A stretch of DNA of 35,661 nt from Vulcaniibacterium thermophilum (GTDB lineage: Bacteria; Pseudomonadota; Gammaproteobacteria; Xanthomonadales; Xanthomonadaceae): positions 1-35,661 of the forward strand of contig NZ_VOHJ01000028.1 in assembly GCF_007923255.1 (NCBI RefSeq), written 5' to 3'. The position numbers and the translations under genes were made by a program. This document shows, one piece after another, positions 7,615 through 15,504 of the stretch (position 1 is its first letter; each line of letters opens with the position of its first letter). The notes beneath the pieces were generated by a model that worked only from the letters and a program-made list of their open reading frames with translations, ran no database searches and had not been told where the DNA came from.

Positions 7615-7828
7615 GGATTGCTCCTTGGATGATGGATGCGCCGCCCGAAAGGCGGCCGGTGACGCTGGTTGCAAGGAGCAAGCGAGGGGAACGATGGAGC
7701 GATCGGAATCGGCGGCATCGGGCCACGGTTCACAGTGACCCTTGGCGAACTCAGCACGTGCACGGTAACCCGAAACCGGCCGCAGCACAAACGCGACCGC
7801 GGCCGGCGTTCAGACTGGGGGGCGGGGT

Positions 7829-7990
7829 GGGAATCGGGAATCGGGAATCGGGAATCGGGAATCGGGAATCGGGAATCGGGAATCGGGAATCGGGAATCGG
7901 GAATCGGGGAGCGGGGAACTGGGAACTGGGAACTGGGAACTGGGAACTGGGAACTGGGAACTGGGGACTGGGGACTGGGGACTGGGGACT
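7829..7990. repeat. Heptamer tandem array (GGGAATC, GGGAACT, GGGGACT)
   Basis: Eleven perfect GGGAATC units (7829-7905) are followed by a divergent GGGGAGC unit plus one extra base, then seven GGGAACT units (7914-7962) and four GGGGACT units (7963-7990). The three blocks are ordered and internally uniform. The plus strand is almost purely G/A with a GGG run in every unit. It lies between the divergent cspA and FMN-reductase genes. The array stays open in several frames only because its units lack stops; it is not coding. Confidence 0.97.
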
Positions 7991-7994
7991 GGGA

Positions 7995-8027
7995 TGTTGG
8001 GCTTCGCTGCGCTCAGCCCAACCTACG
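7995..8027. repeat. Solitary right half of hairpin repeat type A
   Basis: TGTTGGGCTTCGCTGCG...CAGCCCAACCTACG, matching the right half of the copies near 1298-1609 and joined directly to the end of the heptamer array. The following stretch, 8028-8225, contains no recognisable gene. Confidence 0.8.
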
Positions 8028-8225
8028 AAGCGGTCACGGTTTTGCGACGCGCGATCGGATCGGCGTTGCGGGGCTTGGCCCGCCGTCGCGCGTTGGCCAC
8101 CGGCTCGGCGAAACGCCGCGGTCCGGCTCGGCGGTCGCGGCGATGCGCGGCCGTCGCGCGCCGGTCACGGCGCTCCGACGCGCGCGCCGCTGGAATGGGC
8201 TTCTCTCCTTCGACGGAGGCCACCA

Positions 8226-8843
8226 GTGGCGTCCTACCGCATCGCCGTGGTCGTCGGCAGCCTGCGCCGCGACTCGTTCAACCGGCAACTGGCGCGCGCG
8301 CTGCAGTCGCTTGCGCCGCAGGCGTTCGAGCTGCAGACGGTGGAGATCGGCGACCTGCCGCTCTACAACCAGGACGACGACGCCGCACCGGCCGCGCCGG
8401 TGGTGCGCCTGAAGCGCGAGATCGCCGGCAGCGACGGCGTCATCTTCGTCACGCCCGAGTACAACCGCTCGATCCCCGGCGTGCTGAAGAACGCGATCGA
8501 CCATGCGTCGCGTCCGTACGGCCAGAGCGCGTGGGCGGGCAAGCCGGCGGGAATCCTCGGGGTGTCGATCGGCGCCATCGGCACCGCCTGCGCCCAGCAG
8601 CATCTGCGCTGCATGCTCTCCTACCTGGAGATGCCGGTGCTCGGGCAGCCGGAGGTCTACCTGCAGTACAAGGAGGGCCTGCTCACCACGGACGGGCGCA
8701 TCGGCGAGGCCAGCCGCGATTTCCTGCAGACCTGGATGGACCGCTACGTCGACTGGGTGAAACAGCATGCGCCGCGCCGCGAGGAGGGCTTCGCGCCGCA
8801 CGCCGGGGGCGAGACCGAGGCCCCGCGCCCGCGGCCGAGCTGA
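8226..8843 (+). CDS. NADPH-dependent FMN reductase (flavodoxin-like)
   Basis: This 205-residue protein starts at GTG with GGAGG about 7 bases upstream. It has the FMN-phosphate-binding loop [13 protein letters not shown] (residues 11-23) and the flavin-ring loop [18 protein letters not shown] (about 76-93), as in the ChrR/YieF/azoreductase group. The enzyme transfers electrons from NAD(P)H to quinones, chromate or azo compounds. It is slightly longer than the family because of a polar C-terminal tail ([17 protein letters not shown]). It stands alone. The open frame extends upstream through the heptamer repeats, but that part is non-coding. The exact substrate is unknown. Confidence 0.92.
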   Translation: MASYRIAVVVGSLRRDSFNRQLARALQSLAPQAFELQTVEIGDLPLYNQDDDAAPAAPVVRLKREIAGSDGVIFVTPEYNRSIPGVLKNAIDHASRPYGQSAWAGKPAGILGVSIGAIGTACAQQHLRCMLSYLEMPVLGQPEVYLQYKEGLLTTDGRIGEASRDFLQTWMDRYVDWVKQHAPRREEGFAPHAGGETEAPRPRPS

Positions 8844-8849
8844 GCGGCC

Positions 8850-9413
8850 TCAGGCGGCGAGCGCCGCCAGCACCGCGTCGGTGTCGACGACCTCGGCGAA
8901 TTCGGCACGCAGCGTCGCCAGATGCGCGCGGTGGATCGCGTCGGCGTCGATCGTGCCGCCGTTGCCGTCCGGCAGCTCGAAGCAGGCGCAGGCGTCGCCG
9001 ACCACGGTGACGCGATAGCCGAGATTGGCCGCCACCCGCGCGGTGGTCGATACGCACATGTCGGTGCTGATGCCGAACAGCACGACGTGGCGCACGCCGA
9101 GACGGCGCAGCCGCAGGTCCAGATCGGTGCCGATGAAGGCGGCGTTGACGGATTTGCTCACCAGCGGCTCGCCCTCGCGCGGTTCGAAGCCGGGCCGCAG
9201 CGCGTTGCCCGGATGGGTCGGTTCGAACACCGAACCGGGCTGCACCGAGTCGTGACGGACGTGGATCAGCGGGCGGCCGCTGGCGCGCCATCCTTGCAGC
9301 AGGCGCAGGCCGTTGGCGTCGAGCGCGGGGTTGTTGCGGCGCGGCCAGGCCGGCAGGTCGAAGCCCTGCTGCAGGTCGATCGGGATCAGGGCGGCCGGTT
9401 CGTCGAAGCGCAT
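8850..9413 (-). CDS. Isochorismatase-family cysteine hydrolase
   Basis: This 187-residue protein has the catalytic triad of the family in order: D13 (PIDLQQGFD), K87 (VSKSVNAAF) and C120 ([11 protein letters not shown]), the last preceded by the usual cis-peptide region. Family members hydrolyse isochorismate, nicotinamide, carbamoylated amines or similar amides; the substrate here cannot be read. It is divergent from an Lrp/AsnC-type gene with about 97 bases between the starts, so that regulator may control it. Confidence 0.9.
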   Translation of the reverse strand: MRFDEPAALIPIDLQQGFDLPAWPRRNNPALDANGLRLLQGWRASGRPLIHVRHDSVQPGSVFEPTHPGNALRPGFEPREGEPLVSKSVNAAFIGTDLDLRLRRLGVRHVVLFGISTDMCVSTTARVAANLGYRVTVVGDACACFELPDGNGGTIDADAIHRAHLATLRAEFAEVVDTDAVLAALAA

Positions 9414-9469
9414 GGCGCGACTCTCGTGCGGAAGGGACGTCAGCGTCCGTGTTCTGCCGCGCCGGTCGC

Positions 9470-9489
9470 AACCCGGCAGAATGCCGGTT
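9470..9489. promoter_or_regulatory. Near-palindrome between divergent isochorismatase and Lrp-type genes
   Basis: AACCCGGCA and TGCCGGTT face each other around GAA. The site lies 57 bases before the hydrolase start and about 20 bases before the regulator start, a suitable position for autoregulation and control of the divergent gene. The role is inferred only from position and symmetry. Confidence 0.35.
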
Positions 9490-9510
9490 CCGCCCGTCAT
9501 GCCGGCCGCC

Positions 9511-9945
9511 ATGAAGACGCCCGACGAGATCGACCGCCGCCTGATCGCCCTGCTGCAGGACGACGCGCGCCGGCCCGTGGTGGCCCTCGCGCAGGCGGTC
9601 GGCCTGTCGCGCAGCGCGGTGCAGGAACGTCTGCAGCGGCTGGAGGCGCACGGCGTGATCGCGCAGTACACGGTGCGGCTGGGCCACGGGATCGCCCCGC
9701 TGCAGGCGTGGCTGTGCCTGCGCTATGCCGAAGGCTTCAGTTGCGACGACGTGATGCCGGCGCTGCAGGCGATGCCGGAAGTGCGCGAATGCCACAGCCT
9801 GGCCGGCGACATCGACCTGCTGGTGCGGGTGGCGACCGCAACGCCGGCGCAGCTCGCCGACGCGCGCGAGCGGATCGCCGCGCTCAAGGGCGTGGACGAC
9901 GTCACCACGCTGCCGGTGCTGCGCACGCTGCTGGACCGCGGTTAG
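9511..9945 (+). CDS. Lrp/AsnC-family transcriptional regulator
   Basis: This 144-residue protein has an N-terminal winged helix-turn-helix (DEIDRRLIALLQDDARRPVVALAQAVGLSRSAVQERLQRLE-type, residues about 4-45) and a C-terminal RAM ligand-binding/oligomerisation domain with the AGDIDLLVRV core (about 94-103). In-frame ATGs at 9481 and 9499 are alternative starts; 9511 places the helix-turn-helix where the family has it. The effector is probably an amino acid or related small molecule. The divergent hydrolase at 8850-9413 is the likely target. Confidence 0.92.
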   Translation: MKTPDEIDRRLIALLQDDARRPVVALAQAVGLSRSAVQERLQRLEAHGVIAQYTVRLGHGIAPLQAWLCLRYAEGFSCDDVMPALQAMPEVRECHSLAGDIDLLVRVATATPAQLADARERIAALKGVDDVTTLPVLRTLLDRG

Positions 9946-9949
9946 CGGC

Positions 9950-11212
9950 TCAACGGCGGCCGCGCACGCGGGCGATGACGAAGCGGCTCACCGGCAGGCT
10001 CGGCAGGCGGTCGAACGGATAGGTCAGATCCTGCGCCGGCACGTCGTAGTCGATGCGGGTGGCGAGCGCGTCCACCGCGCTCATCAGCAGCGCGATGCCG
10101 GGGTTCTCGCCCGGGCAGCGGTGGCCGTGGGCGTAGTCGCCGGCGCCCTGCGGGATCAGGTCGAACGCGCCCGGCGTGCGGCGTCGGAAACGGTCGGGAT
10201 CGAAGCGGTGCGGTTCGTGCCACAGCCGCTCGTCGTGGTCGGTGGCGTAGAGGTCGAGCATCACCCACTCGCCCGGCTCGAAGCGCCGGCCGCGCCATTC
10301 GAACGGCACCCGCACGCGTCCGCCCACCGCCGGGAAGAACGGGTAGAAGCGGCGTACCTCCTGCACCACGTGCAGCAGCAGGCGCGGCTCGCGCGCGCGC
10401 AGGCGCGGCCGCAGCAGCGGGTACTGGTGCAGCGCCAGCGCGGCGAAAGTGACCCAGCGCGCCAACGCGACGGTGGGACGCAGCAGGTTGATCAGCTCCA
10501 CCGCGGCGACGCGCTCGTCGAGCGGGCGGCCGTCGGGCTCGCGGTGATGGGCGATGCGCGAGGCCGGGCTGTCGTCCTCGCCGCGCGCGCGCAGGCGGGC
10601 GATCTCGTCGCGGATCCAGCGCTCGACGCGGTAGCGGGCGAGCATCCCGCGCGCGAAGCGGGCGCCGATCGCGCCGGCGCCGTCGATCATCGCCGAGAAG
10701 TCGCGGCTGCGCGCGTCCGCCTCGGCCTCGGCGAGCGCGACGCCGGCCCAGCGGCAGGCGGCACGGCAGAGGATCGCCTCGATCTCGTCGTGCAGCACCA
10801 GCGCGCGCTCGTGCGTCCAGCGCGCGAGGCGGCGTTCCCACTCGTCGCGGAATTCGAGTACCAGCCGCGTGGCCGCGGTCACGTCGAGCAGGCGCATGAA
10901 CATCGCCTTGCGGTGCCGGTGGGCGGCACCGTCCAGCCGCTGCACGCTGCCGAAATCCTGCAGCAGGGTCAGCGTGGAGGGCGGGATGGCGCCGCGCCGG
11001 GTGAAGCGGTCGGGCGCGTAGAACATCGCGGCGGCCTCGGCGCCGTGCACGTAGAGCACGCGCCGCAGGCCCAAGCGGGCTTCGAACGCGTCGGTGCCCA
11101 GGCGGCGGAAGCGGTTGAGGCCGAACAGGTAGCCCTCGCGCAGAAAGGCGAGCGTGCTGTCGGGCTCGGGCGCACGGGGGAGCGCCTCGCACGCACTGGG
11201 CGCGTAGCTCAT
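9950..11212 (-). CDS. Cytochrome P450, CYP152-type fatty-acid peroxygenase
   Basis: This 420-residue protein has the ExxR motif (E285-R288) and heme ligand C366 in GHRCPGE. It resembles Bacillus P450-BSbeta and OleT rather than ordinary monooxygenases. LRPTVA (R245-P246) supplies the fatty-acid-carboxylate-binding Arg-Pro pair, and VRRFYPFFPAV, LDLYATDHD and IPQGAGDYAHGHRCPGE are CYP152 landmarks. These enzymes use H2O2 directly and need no redox partner; none is nearby. The residue at the BSbeta-Gln85/OleT-His85 position is Gln (Q91 in SVQRLDG), which favours hydroxylation over decarboxylation to alkenes. ATG 11212 has GGAGG 4 bases upstream. It is divergent from lytS-like 11410. Confidence 0.9.
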   Translation of the reverse strand: MSYAPSACEALPRAPEPDSTLAFLREGYLFGLNRFRRLGTDAFEARLGLRRVLYVHGAEAAAMFYAPDRFTRRGAIPPSTLTLLQDFGSVQRLDGAAHRHRKAMFMRLLDVTAATRLVLEFRDEWERRLARWTHERALVLHDEIEAILCRAACRWAGVALAEAEADARSRDFSAMIDGAGAIGARFARGMLARYRVERWIRDEIARLRARGEDDSPASRIAHHREPDGRPLDERVAAVELINLLRPTVALARWVTFAALALHQYPLLRPRLRAREPRLLLHVVQEVRRFYPFFPAVGGRVRVPFEWRGRRFEPGEWVMLDLYATDHDERLWHEPHRFDPDRFRRRTPGAFDLIPQGAGDYAHGHRCPGENPGIALLMSAVDALATRIDYDVPAQDLTYPFDRLPSLPVSRFVIARVRGRR

Positions 11213-11374
11213 GCGGCCTCCGTCACTGGATGCGGCGGCCGATTCTTCCGATGCGCGCGTGACGGCGATGCCATCGCCCCACCCCGGCCGCCGGTCCCGG
11301 TCGCCCGCAAGGCCGTTTCGTCGGCGCAGGACCGGTTCCGTCGCAGCCCCCCTTTCCGCCGCGCGCCCCCCGCC

Positions 11375-11380
11375 TATGCT
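11375..11380 (+). promoter_or_regulatory. Candidate -10 element for the LytS-type kinase gene
   Basis: TATGCT lies 30 bases before the GTG start in the 197-base divergent region 11213-11409. No clear -35 is visible. Confidence 0.35.
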
Positions 11381-11409
11381 GCGCTCACCTTCGCAGCGGC
11401 CATCCGACC

Positions 11410-12660
11410 GTGTTCAAGAGCCTCCTGTTCGTCCTGCGCATCGCCCTCGCCTGGCTGCTGGCCATCCTGCTGCTGTCGGGGCTGTGGTCGGAACTGCCGC
11501 TGATCGGCCGCTGGGACTGGCCGATCGCGATGTTCGGCATGCTGACGATGGCGCTGGTGGTGGCCGGTGCGTTCTCGCACCTGGGCCGGGTGCGGCTGAT
11601 CGCCGGCCGCATCGACCGCTCCACGCTCGGCAACCGCCAGCGGCGGCAGATCGAGATCCCGTTCGAGGCCGGCGAAGCGTTCGACCTGCTCGATGCGGCG
11701 ATCCGCGAGCTGCCGCGCATCCAGCACGTGGAGAGCGCGCGCGACAGCCTGCAGATCCGCGCCAAGGTCGCGCGCCCGGACACCTACGGCGAACGGCCGC
11801 TGGGCCGCTTCAACCCGGTGCTGTGGTTCGGCATCGCGCGCAATCAGATCCTGGCGACGGTGACGCCGCGCGCCGACGATGCCGGCAGCGTCACTCTGAT
11901 CTGCGAGCCGGAGGCCGGCACCTGGACCGACTGGTTCCTGGTGGACGACGGCACCAACTACGAGAACGCCGAGGCGATCAGCCGCGCGGTCGCGCGCCGG
12001 GTGGCCGAGCGGCGGCGCCGCGAACAGGCCGCGGCCGCCCAGACCGCGACCGAGAAGGAGCTCACCGTCGCGCGCCTGAGCCTGCTGCACGCGCAGGTCG
12101 AGCCGCACTTCCTCTACAACACCCTAGCCAGTGCCCAGTTGCTCACCCGCAGCGATCCGGCGCGCGCCGACGAGATGCTCGGCCACCTCATCCAGTACCT
12201 GCGCCATTCGCTGCCGCGCACCGAGGACGAGCTGTCCACGCTCGGCACCGAGCTGGAGCGCGCGCTGGCTTACCTCGAGATCCTCAAGATCCGCATGGGT
12301 CCGCGTCTGAACGTGCAGGTGGACGTGCCCGAGGCGCTGCGCGCCACCCCGCTGCCGCCGATGATGCTGCAGACGCTGGTGGAGAACGCGATCAAGCACG
12401 GACTGGAACCGCGCACGGCCGGCGGCACGATCTGGATCCGCGCGCGCCGCCAGGAAGGCCAGGTGACCGTCACCGTGGCCGACGACGGCGAAGGGCTCGG
12501 CGGCAAGAGCAACGGCACCGGCATCGGCCTTGCGAACGTGCGCGAACGCCTGCGCCTGCGCTACGGCAACGACGCCTCGCTCGCGGTGGTCGCCAACTTC
12601 CCCAGCGGCGTGGCCGCCACCCTCACCCTGCCGGCGCGGACGGAGGCGATCCATGACTGA
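11410..12660 (+). CDS. LytS/YehU-type sensor histidine kinase
   Basis: This 416-residue protein starts at GTG. Two membrane helices (about 6-25 and 38-58) are followed by an uncharacterised region of about 150 residues, then the His_kinase domain with the phospho-acceptor in VEPHFLYNTLAS (H233). A HATPase domain follows with the N-box LVENAIKHG and the G-boxes DDGEGLG and GTGIGLANVRERL. Partner: the LytTR regulator that overlaps its 3' end by 8 bases. The input region is short, so it probably senses membrane or envelope state; the ligand is unknown. Confidence 0.93.
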   Translation: MFKSLLFVLRIALAWLLAILLLSGLWSELPLIGRWDWPIAMFGMLTMALVVAGAFSHLGRVRLIAGRIDRSTLGNRQRRQIEIPFEAGEAFDLLDAAIRELPRIQHVESARDSLQIRAKVARPDTYGERPLGRFNPVLWFGIARNQILATVTPRADDAGSVTLICEPEAGTWTDWFLVDDGTNYENAEAISRAVARRVAERRRREQAAAAQTATEKELTVARLSLLHAQVEPHFLYNTLASAQLLTRSDPARADEMLGHLIQYLRHSLPRTEDELSTLGTELERALAYLEILKIRMGPRLNVQVDVPEALRATPLPPMMLQTLVENAIKHGLEPRTAGGTIWIRARRQEGQVTVTVADDGEGLGGKSNGTGIGLANVRERLRLRYGNDASLAVVANFPSGVAATLTLPARTEAIHD

Positions 12661-13435
12661 GGCCGCGCCCACCTGCGTCGTCGCCGAGGACGAGGCGCTG
12701 CTGCGCGCCGACCTGGTGGCGAAGCTGCGGCACGCCTGGCCGGCGTTGCGCATCGTCGCCGAATGCGAGGACGGCGCCAGCGCGCTGGAGGCGATCGCCG
12801 CCCACCGCCCCGACGTCGCCTTCCTCGACATCCGCATGCCGGGCCTCACCGGCCTGGAAGTGGCCGCCGCGGCGACGGCGGAAAGCCCGCACACGCAGGT
12901 CGTGTTCGTCACCGCCTACGACCAGTACGCGATCGACGCGTTCGAACGCGGGGCGATCGACTATCTGCTCAAGCCGATCGCGCCGCAGCGCCTGGAGGCG
13001 ACCGTGCAGCGTCTGCAGTCGCGCGCCGGCGGCGGCGATCAGGCGACCGCGATCGCCGCGCTGCTCGCCCGCGTCGGCACCGCCCTGCCGCGCGCGGAGT
13101 CGGCGCCGCCGCCGCTGACCTGGCTGACCGCCAGCGCCGGCCGCGAGATGCGGCTGATCCTGGTCGACGAGGTCGCCTACTTCCGCGCCGACAACAAGTA
13201 CACGACCGTGGTCACCGCCGACGGCGAAGCGCTGCTGCGCACGCCGATCAAGGATCTGCTGGGGATGCTCGACGGCAACCTGTTCAAGCAGATCCACCGC
13301 TCCACGATCGTCAACCTGAAGGCGATCGCCGGCATCGCCCGCGACGACGCCGGCCGCGGCGTCGTGCGGCTGAAGAACCGTCCCGAAACGCTCATCGTCA
13401 GCGCCCCGTTCATGGCGCTGTTCCGCCACATGTGA
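12653..13435 (+). CDS. LytTR-family response regulator
   Basis: This 260-residue protein has a receiver domain with phospho-acceptor D59 (VAFLDIRMPG), acidic pocket ED near residues 12-13, Thr (FVTAYD) and Lys (YLLKPI). It is followed by a LytTR DNA-binding domain (about 160-255; VAYFRADNKYTTV, FKQIHRSTIVNL). It overlaps the kinase gene by 8 bases, and GGAGG lies before ATG 12653. LytTR proteins bind paired short repeats upstream of targets; the adjacent lipoprotein gene and the divergent P450 are candidate targets, but no site was identified. Confidence 0.95.
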   Translation: MTEAAPTCVVAEDEALLRADLVAKLRHAWPALRIVAECEDGASALEAIAAHRPDVAFLDIRMPGLTGLEVAAAATAESPHTQVVFVTAYDQYAIDAFERGAIDYLLKPIAPQRLEATVQRLQSRAGGGDQATAIAALLARVGTALPRAESAPPPLTWLTASAGREMRLILVDEVAYFRADNKYTTVVTADGEALLRTPIKDLLGMLDGNLFKQIHRSTIVNLKAIAGIARDDAGRGVVRLKNRPETLIVSAPFMALFRHM

Positions 13436-13452
13436 TCCTGCGAGGCTCCGCC

Positions 13453-13836
13453 ATGGACAAGCTGCTTGCCCTGTTCGCGTTCGTGCTGTCGCTGTACGGC
13501 TGCGACACCGCCACCAGTACCGTCGTCCAGCGCGAACGCGAGGACGGCGCCGACCGCCTGTACAGCCGCACCGTGGTCGAGGCCGGCGTGGCGCGCTTCG
13601 AGTGCCGCGCCAGCGCGAGCGGGCAGTGCCATTACGCGCTGTACGCCGGGCGCTGCGCGGACGCGCGCGATGCCTCGGCGTGCGACACGCGCACGGCGGC
13701 GCGCTTCGCGCTTGCGGTCGGCGAGAGCCGGCAGCTCACCGGCGTGCGGACGTTCCGTCTGTGCGTGGGCACCGGGCGCGGGACCGCGGCCGAGTGCGCG
13801 AGCGTCGGCGCGTCGCTTCGCCCGGGCCGCGGCTGA
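13453..13836 (+). CDS. Small cysteine-rich lipoprotein, unknown function
   Basis: This 127-residue protein has a hydrophobic N-terminus ending in SLYGC, a plausible lipobox with C17 as the lipidated residue. The mature part has six further cysteines (for example FECRASASGQCHYALYAGRC), suggesting disulfides in the periplasm. No family is recognised. It follows the LytTR gene after 17 bases and probably belongs to the same transcript. Confidence 0.75.
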   Translation: MDKLLALFAFVLSLYGCDTATSTVVQREREDGADRLYSRTVVEAGVARFECRASASGQCHYALYAGRCADARDASACDTRTAARFALAVGESRQLTGVRTFRLCVGTGRGTAAECASVGASLRPGRG

Positions 13837-13849
13837 CGCGCGCGACGCC

Positions 13850-14158
13850 CTACAGCGTCTCGACCGGCCACGCGCGCAGCATGATCGCCTCCTGCGCGAA
13901 GCGCCGCTCCAGCGCGCCGCGGTACTCGTTCCACCAGCGCCGGTCGAACGCCGGCGCGACCACCTCGAACAGCACGACCTCGTCGCGCCGGCGGTCGCCG
14001 TCGGCGTCCTCCCAGTCGCCGACCGCCGGCGTGCGCACGTAGGCGGTGACGCCGCCGAAATGCTCGGTGAGTTCCGAACGCACCTCGTCGAAGCGCGCCC
14101 GGCCGAAGGCGCGTCCGTCGTTGTCGTACACCGGCAGGTAGAACTGGATCAGATACAC
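13850..14158 (-). CDS. Conserved hypothetical protein (102 aa)
   Basis: The opening MYLIQFYLPVYDNDGRAF and the later FGGVTAYVRTPAVGDWEDADG and WWNEYRGALERRFAQEAI match a small alpha/beta protein that recurs as 'hypothetical' in proteobacterial genomes. The fold resembles a ferredoxin-like or dimeric alpha-beta barrel, and no enzyme motif is seen. It lies 52 bases downstream of the SDR gene on the same strand and converges with the lipoprotein gene, leaving 13 bases between the stops. Confidence 0.75.
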   Translation of the reverse strand: MYLIQFYLPVYDNDGRAFGRARFDEVRSELTEHFGGVTAYVRTPAVGDWEDADGDRRRDEVVLFEVVAPAFDRRWWNEYRGALERRFAQEAIMLRAWPVETL

Positions 14159-14210
14159 CCGCGCCTCCGTCGCGCCGGAATGACCGGCCGGGCGTGAAAC
14201 CGGCGCGAAG

Positions 14211-14882
14211 CTACCAGGGCAGCGGCGTGCCGTTGGCGTGCCAGAACGTACCGGTATCGGCCAGCGTGAGCGTGTCCATGCGCTCGACGAGTTGCGCCGC
14301 GGCCCGCTCGGGCGCGATCTCGCCGCGACGATCGACCATGTCGGTCGATACGAAGCCCGGATGCAGCAGGAACACCGCGATGCCGCGCGGCCTGAGGTCG
14401 AGCGCCAGCGAACGGCCGATCGCGTTCACCGCGGCCTTCGAGGCGCGATAGCCGTAGTAGCCGCCGGAGCCGTTGTCGGCCATCGACCCCATGCGGCTGG
14501 TGACGATGCCGATCCTGGCGTTGTCGGCGAGGCGGTCGGCCAGCGCCTGCGCCACCCGCAGCGGGCCGAGCGCGTTCACCTCGAACTGCTCGCGCATCGC
14601 CTCGAAGCCGGCGGCGTCGATCTGCCCGAAGCGGTCGGCGCGCAGCACGCCGGCGTTGAGCAGCAGCACGTCGATCCGCGTGTCGGCCAGCCGTTCGGCC
14701 AGGCGCGCCAGCGCGGCGTCGTCGCGCACGTCCACGCCGCTTTCGACCTGCGCGCCGGTGCGTTCGAGCGCCTCGCTGGCGTGGCGGCAGACCGCGATCA
14801 CGCGCTCGCCGCGGTTGCGGTAGTGCTGCGCCAGCGCCAGGCCGATGCCGCGGTTGGCGCCGGTGATGAGGACGGTCGACAT
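14211..14882 (-). CDS. Short-chain dehydrogenase/reductase
   Basis: This 223-residue classical SDR has the cofactor loop TGANRGIG (residues 7-14), LNAG, the catalytic Ser in VTSRMGS, and YGYRASK carrying the Tyr-x-x-x-Lys pair. It reduces or oxidises a carbonyl/alcohol with NAD(P)(H); the substrate cannot be read. The ribosome binding site CAGGAG is 6 bases before ATG 14882. It is probably co-transcribed with the 102-residue gene downstream. Confidence 0.92.
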   Translation of the reverse strand: MSTVLITGANRGIGLALAQHYRNRGERVIAVCRHASEALERTGAQVESGVDVRDDAALARLAERLADTRIDVLLLNAGVLRADRFGQIDAAGFEAMREQFEVNALGPLRVAQALADRLADNARIGIVTSRMGSMADNGSGGYYGYRASKAAVNAIGRSLALDLRPRGIAVFLLHPGFVSTDMVDRRGEIAPERAAAQLVERMDTLTLADTGTFWHANGTPLPW

Positions 14883-15058
14883 GGGGGTCTCCTGTTCGGG
14901 GGAATCCCACGAATGGCGGCGGCAGGCGACGCGATCAAGGCGGCGCTCACGAGCGCGAACCGCGGCTGAGCGGGGCCGCGCGGGCCCGCGCGACGCGGCG
15001 CGGCCGTCACGGCGGCGTTGCTAGCGTCGGGCCGACATCACGACCGATGGAGGTTGTC

Positions 15059-15451
15059 ATGCCACGCATCGCACGCTTGCGCTCCCTGCGCCTGGCCGCC
15101 GCGCTGGCGCTGGTCCTGTCGGCCGGCAGCGCATGGGCGGCGCCCTCCAACAAGTGGCGCATCGAAGTCGACAGCGACGCGCGAAGCAGCGGCGAGATCG
15201 TGTTCGAGCTGACGCCCGTCAGCGGCATGCCGGTCGAGATCGTGGTCGCGATCCCGGCGCCCACCGACGAGAACGCCGTCGCCGGCCTCATCCGCGATGC
15301 GCTGGTCGCCCATCTGGGTTCGGCCTACCGCGTCGAGCTCGACGACGGCGAACATGTGCTGGTGAAGAAGCAGGACGGCGCGGCCGACTTCGAGCTGCGG
15401 CTGGTCCGCCAGACCGTGGGCGGCGCGCAGATCGCATTGGATCCGGAGTGA
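15059..15451 (+). CDS. Exported protein of unknown function
   Basis: This 130-residue protein has a Sec signal peptide (MPRIARLRSLRLAAALALVL, cleavage near SAWA-AP). The mature part of about 100 residues contains alternating beta-like segments and no cysteine. ATG 15059 has GGAGG 5 bases upstream; the in-frame ATG 15047 overlaps that site and is less likely. No family is recognised. It is divergent from the SDR gene; the 14883-15058 gap is GC-rich with TAGCGT at 15022-15027 as a weak -10 candidate. Confidence 0.75.
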   Translation: MPRIARLRSLRLAAALALVLSAGSAWAAPSNKWRIEVDSDARSSGEIVFELTPVSGMPVEIVVAIPAPTDENAVAGLIRDALVAHLGSAYRVELDDGEHVLVKKQDGAADFELRLVRQTVGGAQIALDPE

Positions 15452-15504
15452 CGGCGGCGCGCCGGTTCCGCGCGCCCGGCGGCGCGCCCCGACCCACCCG
15501 AGCC

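Noticed and set aside
7615-7788. N-terminal extension of the cold-shock protein
   Set aside because: The extra residues do not resemble the family, and a strong ribosome binding site precedes ATG 7614. It is more likely an untranslated leader.
7829-7990. CRISPR array
   Set aside because: Units are 7 bases and contiguous with no spacers, and no cas gene is present.
7629-8225. Coding extension with repeated ESGIGNR peptides ahead of the FMN reductase
   Set aside because: It is only the translation of the heptamer array and of non-coding sequence. The GGAGG before GTG 8226 marks the true start.
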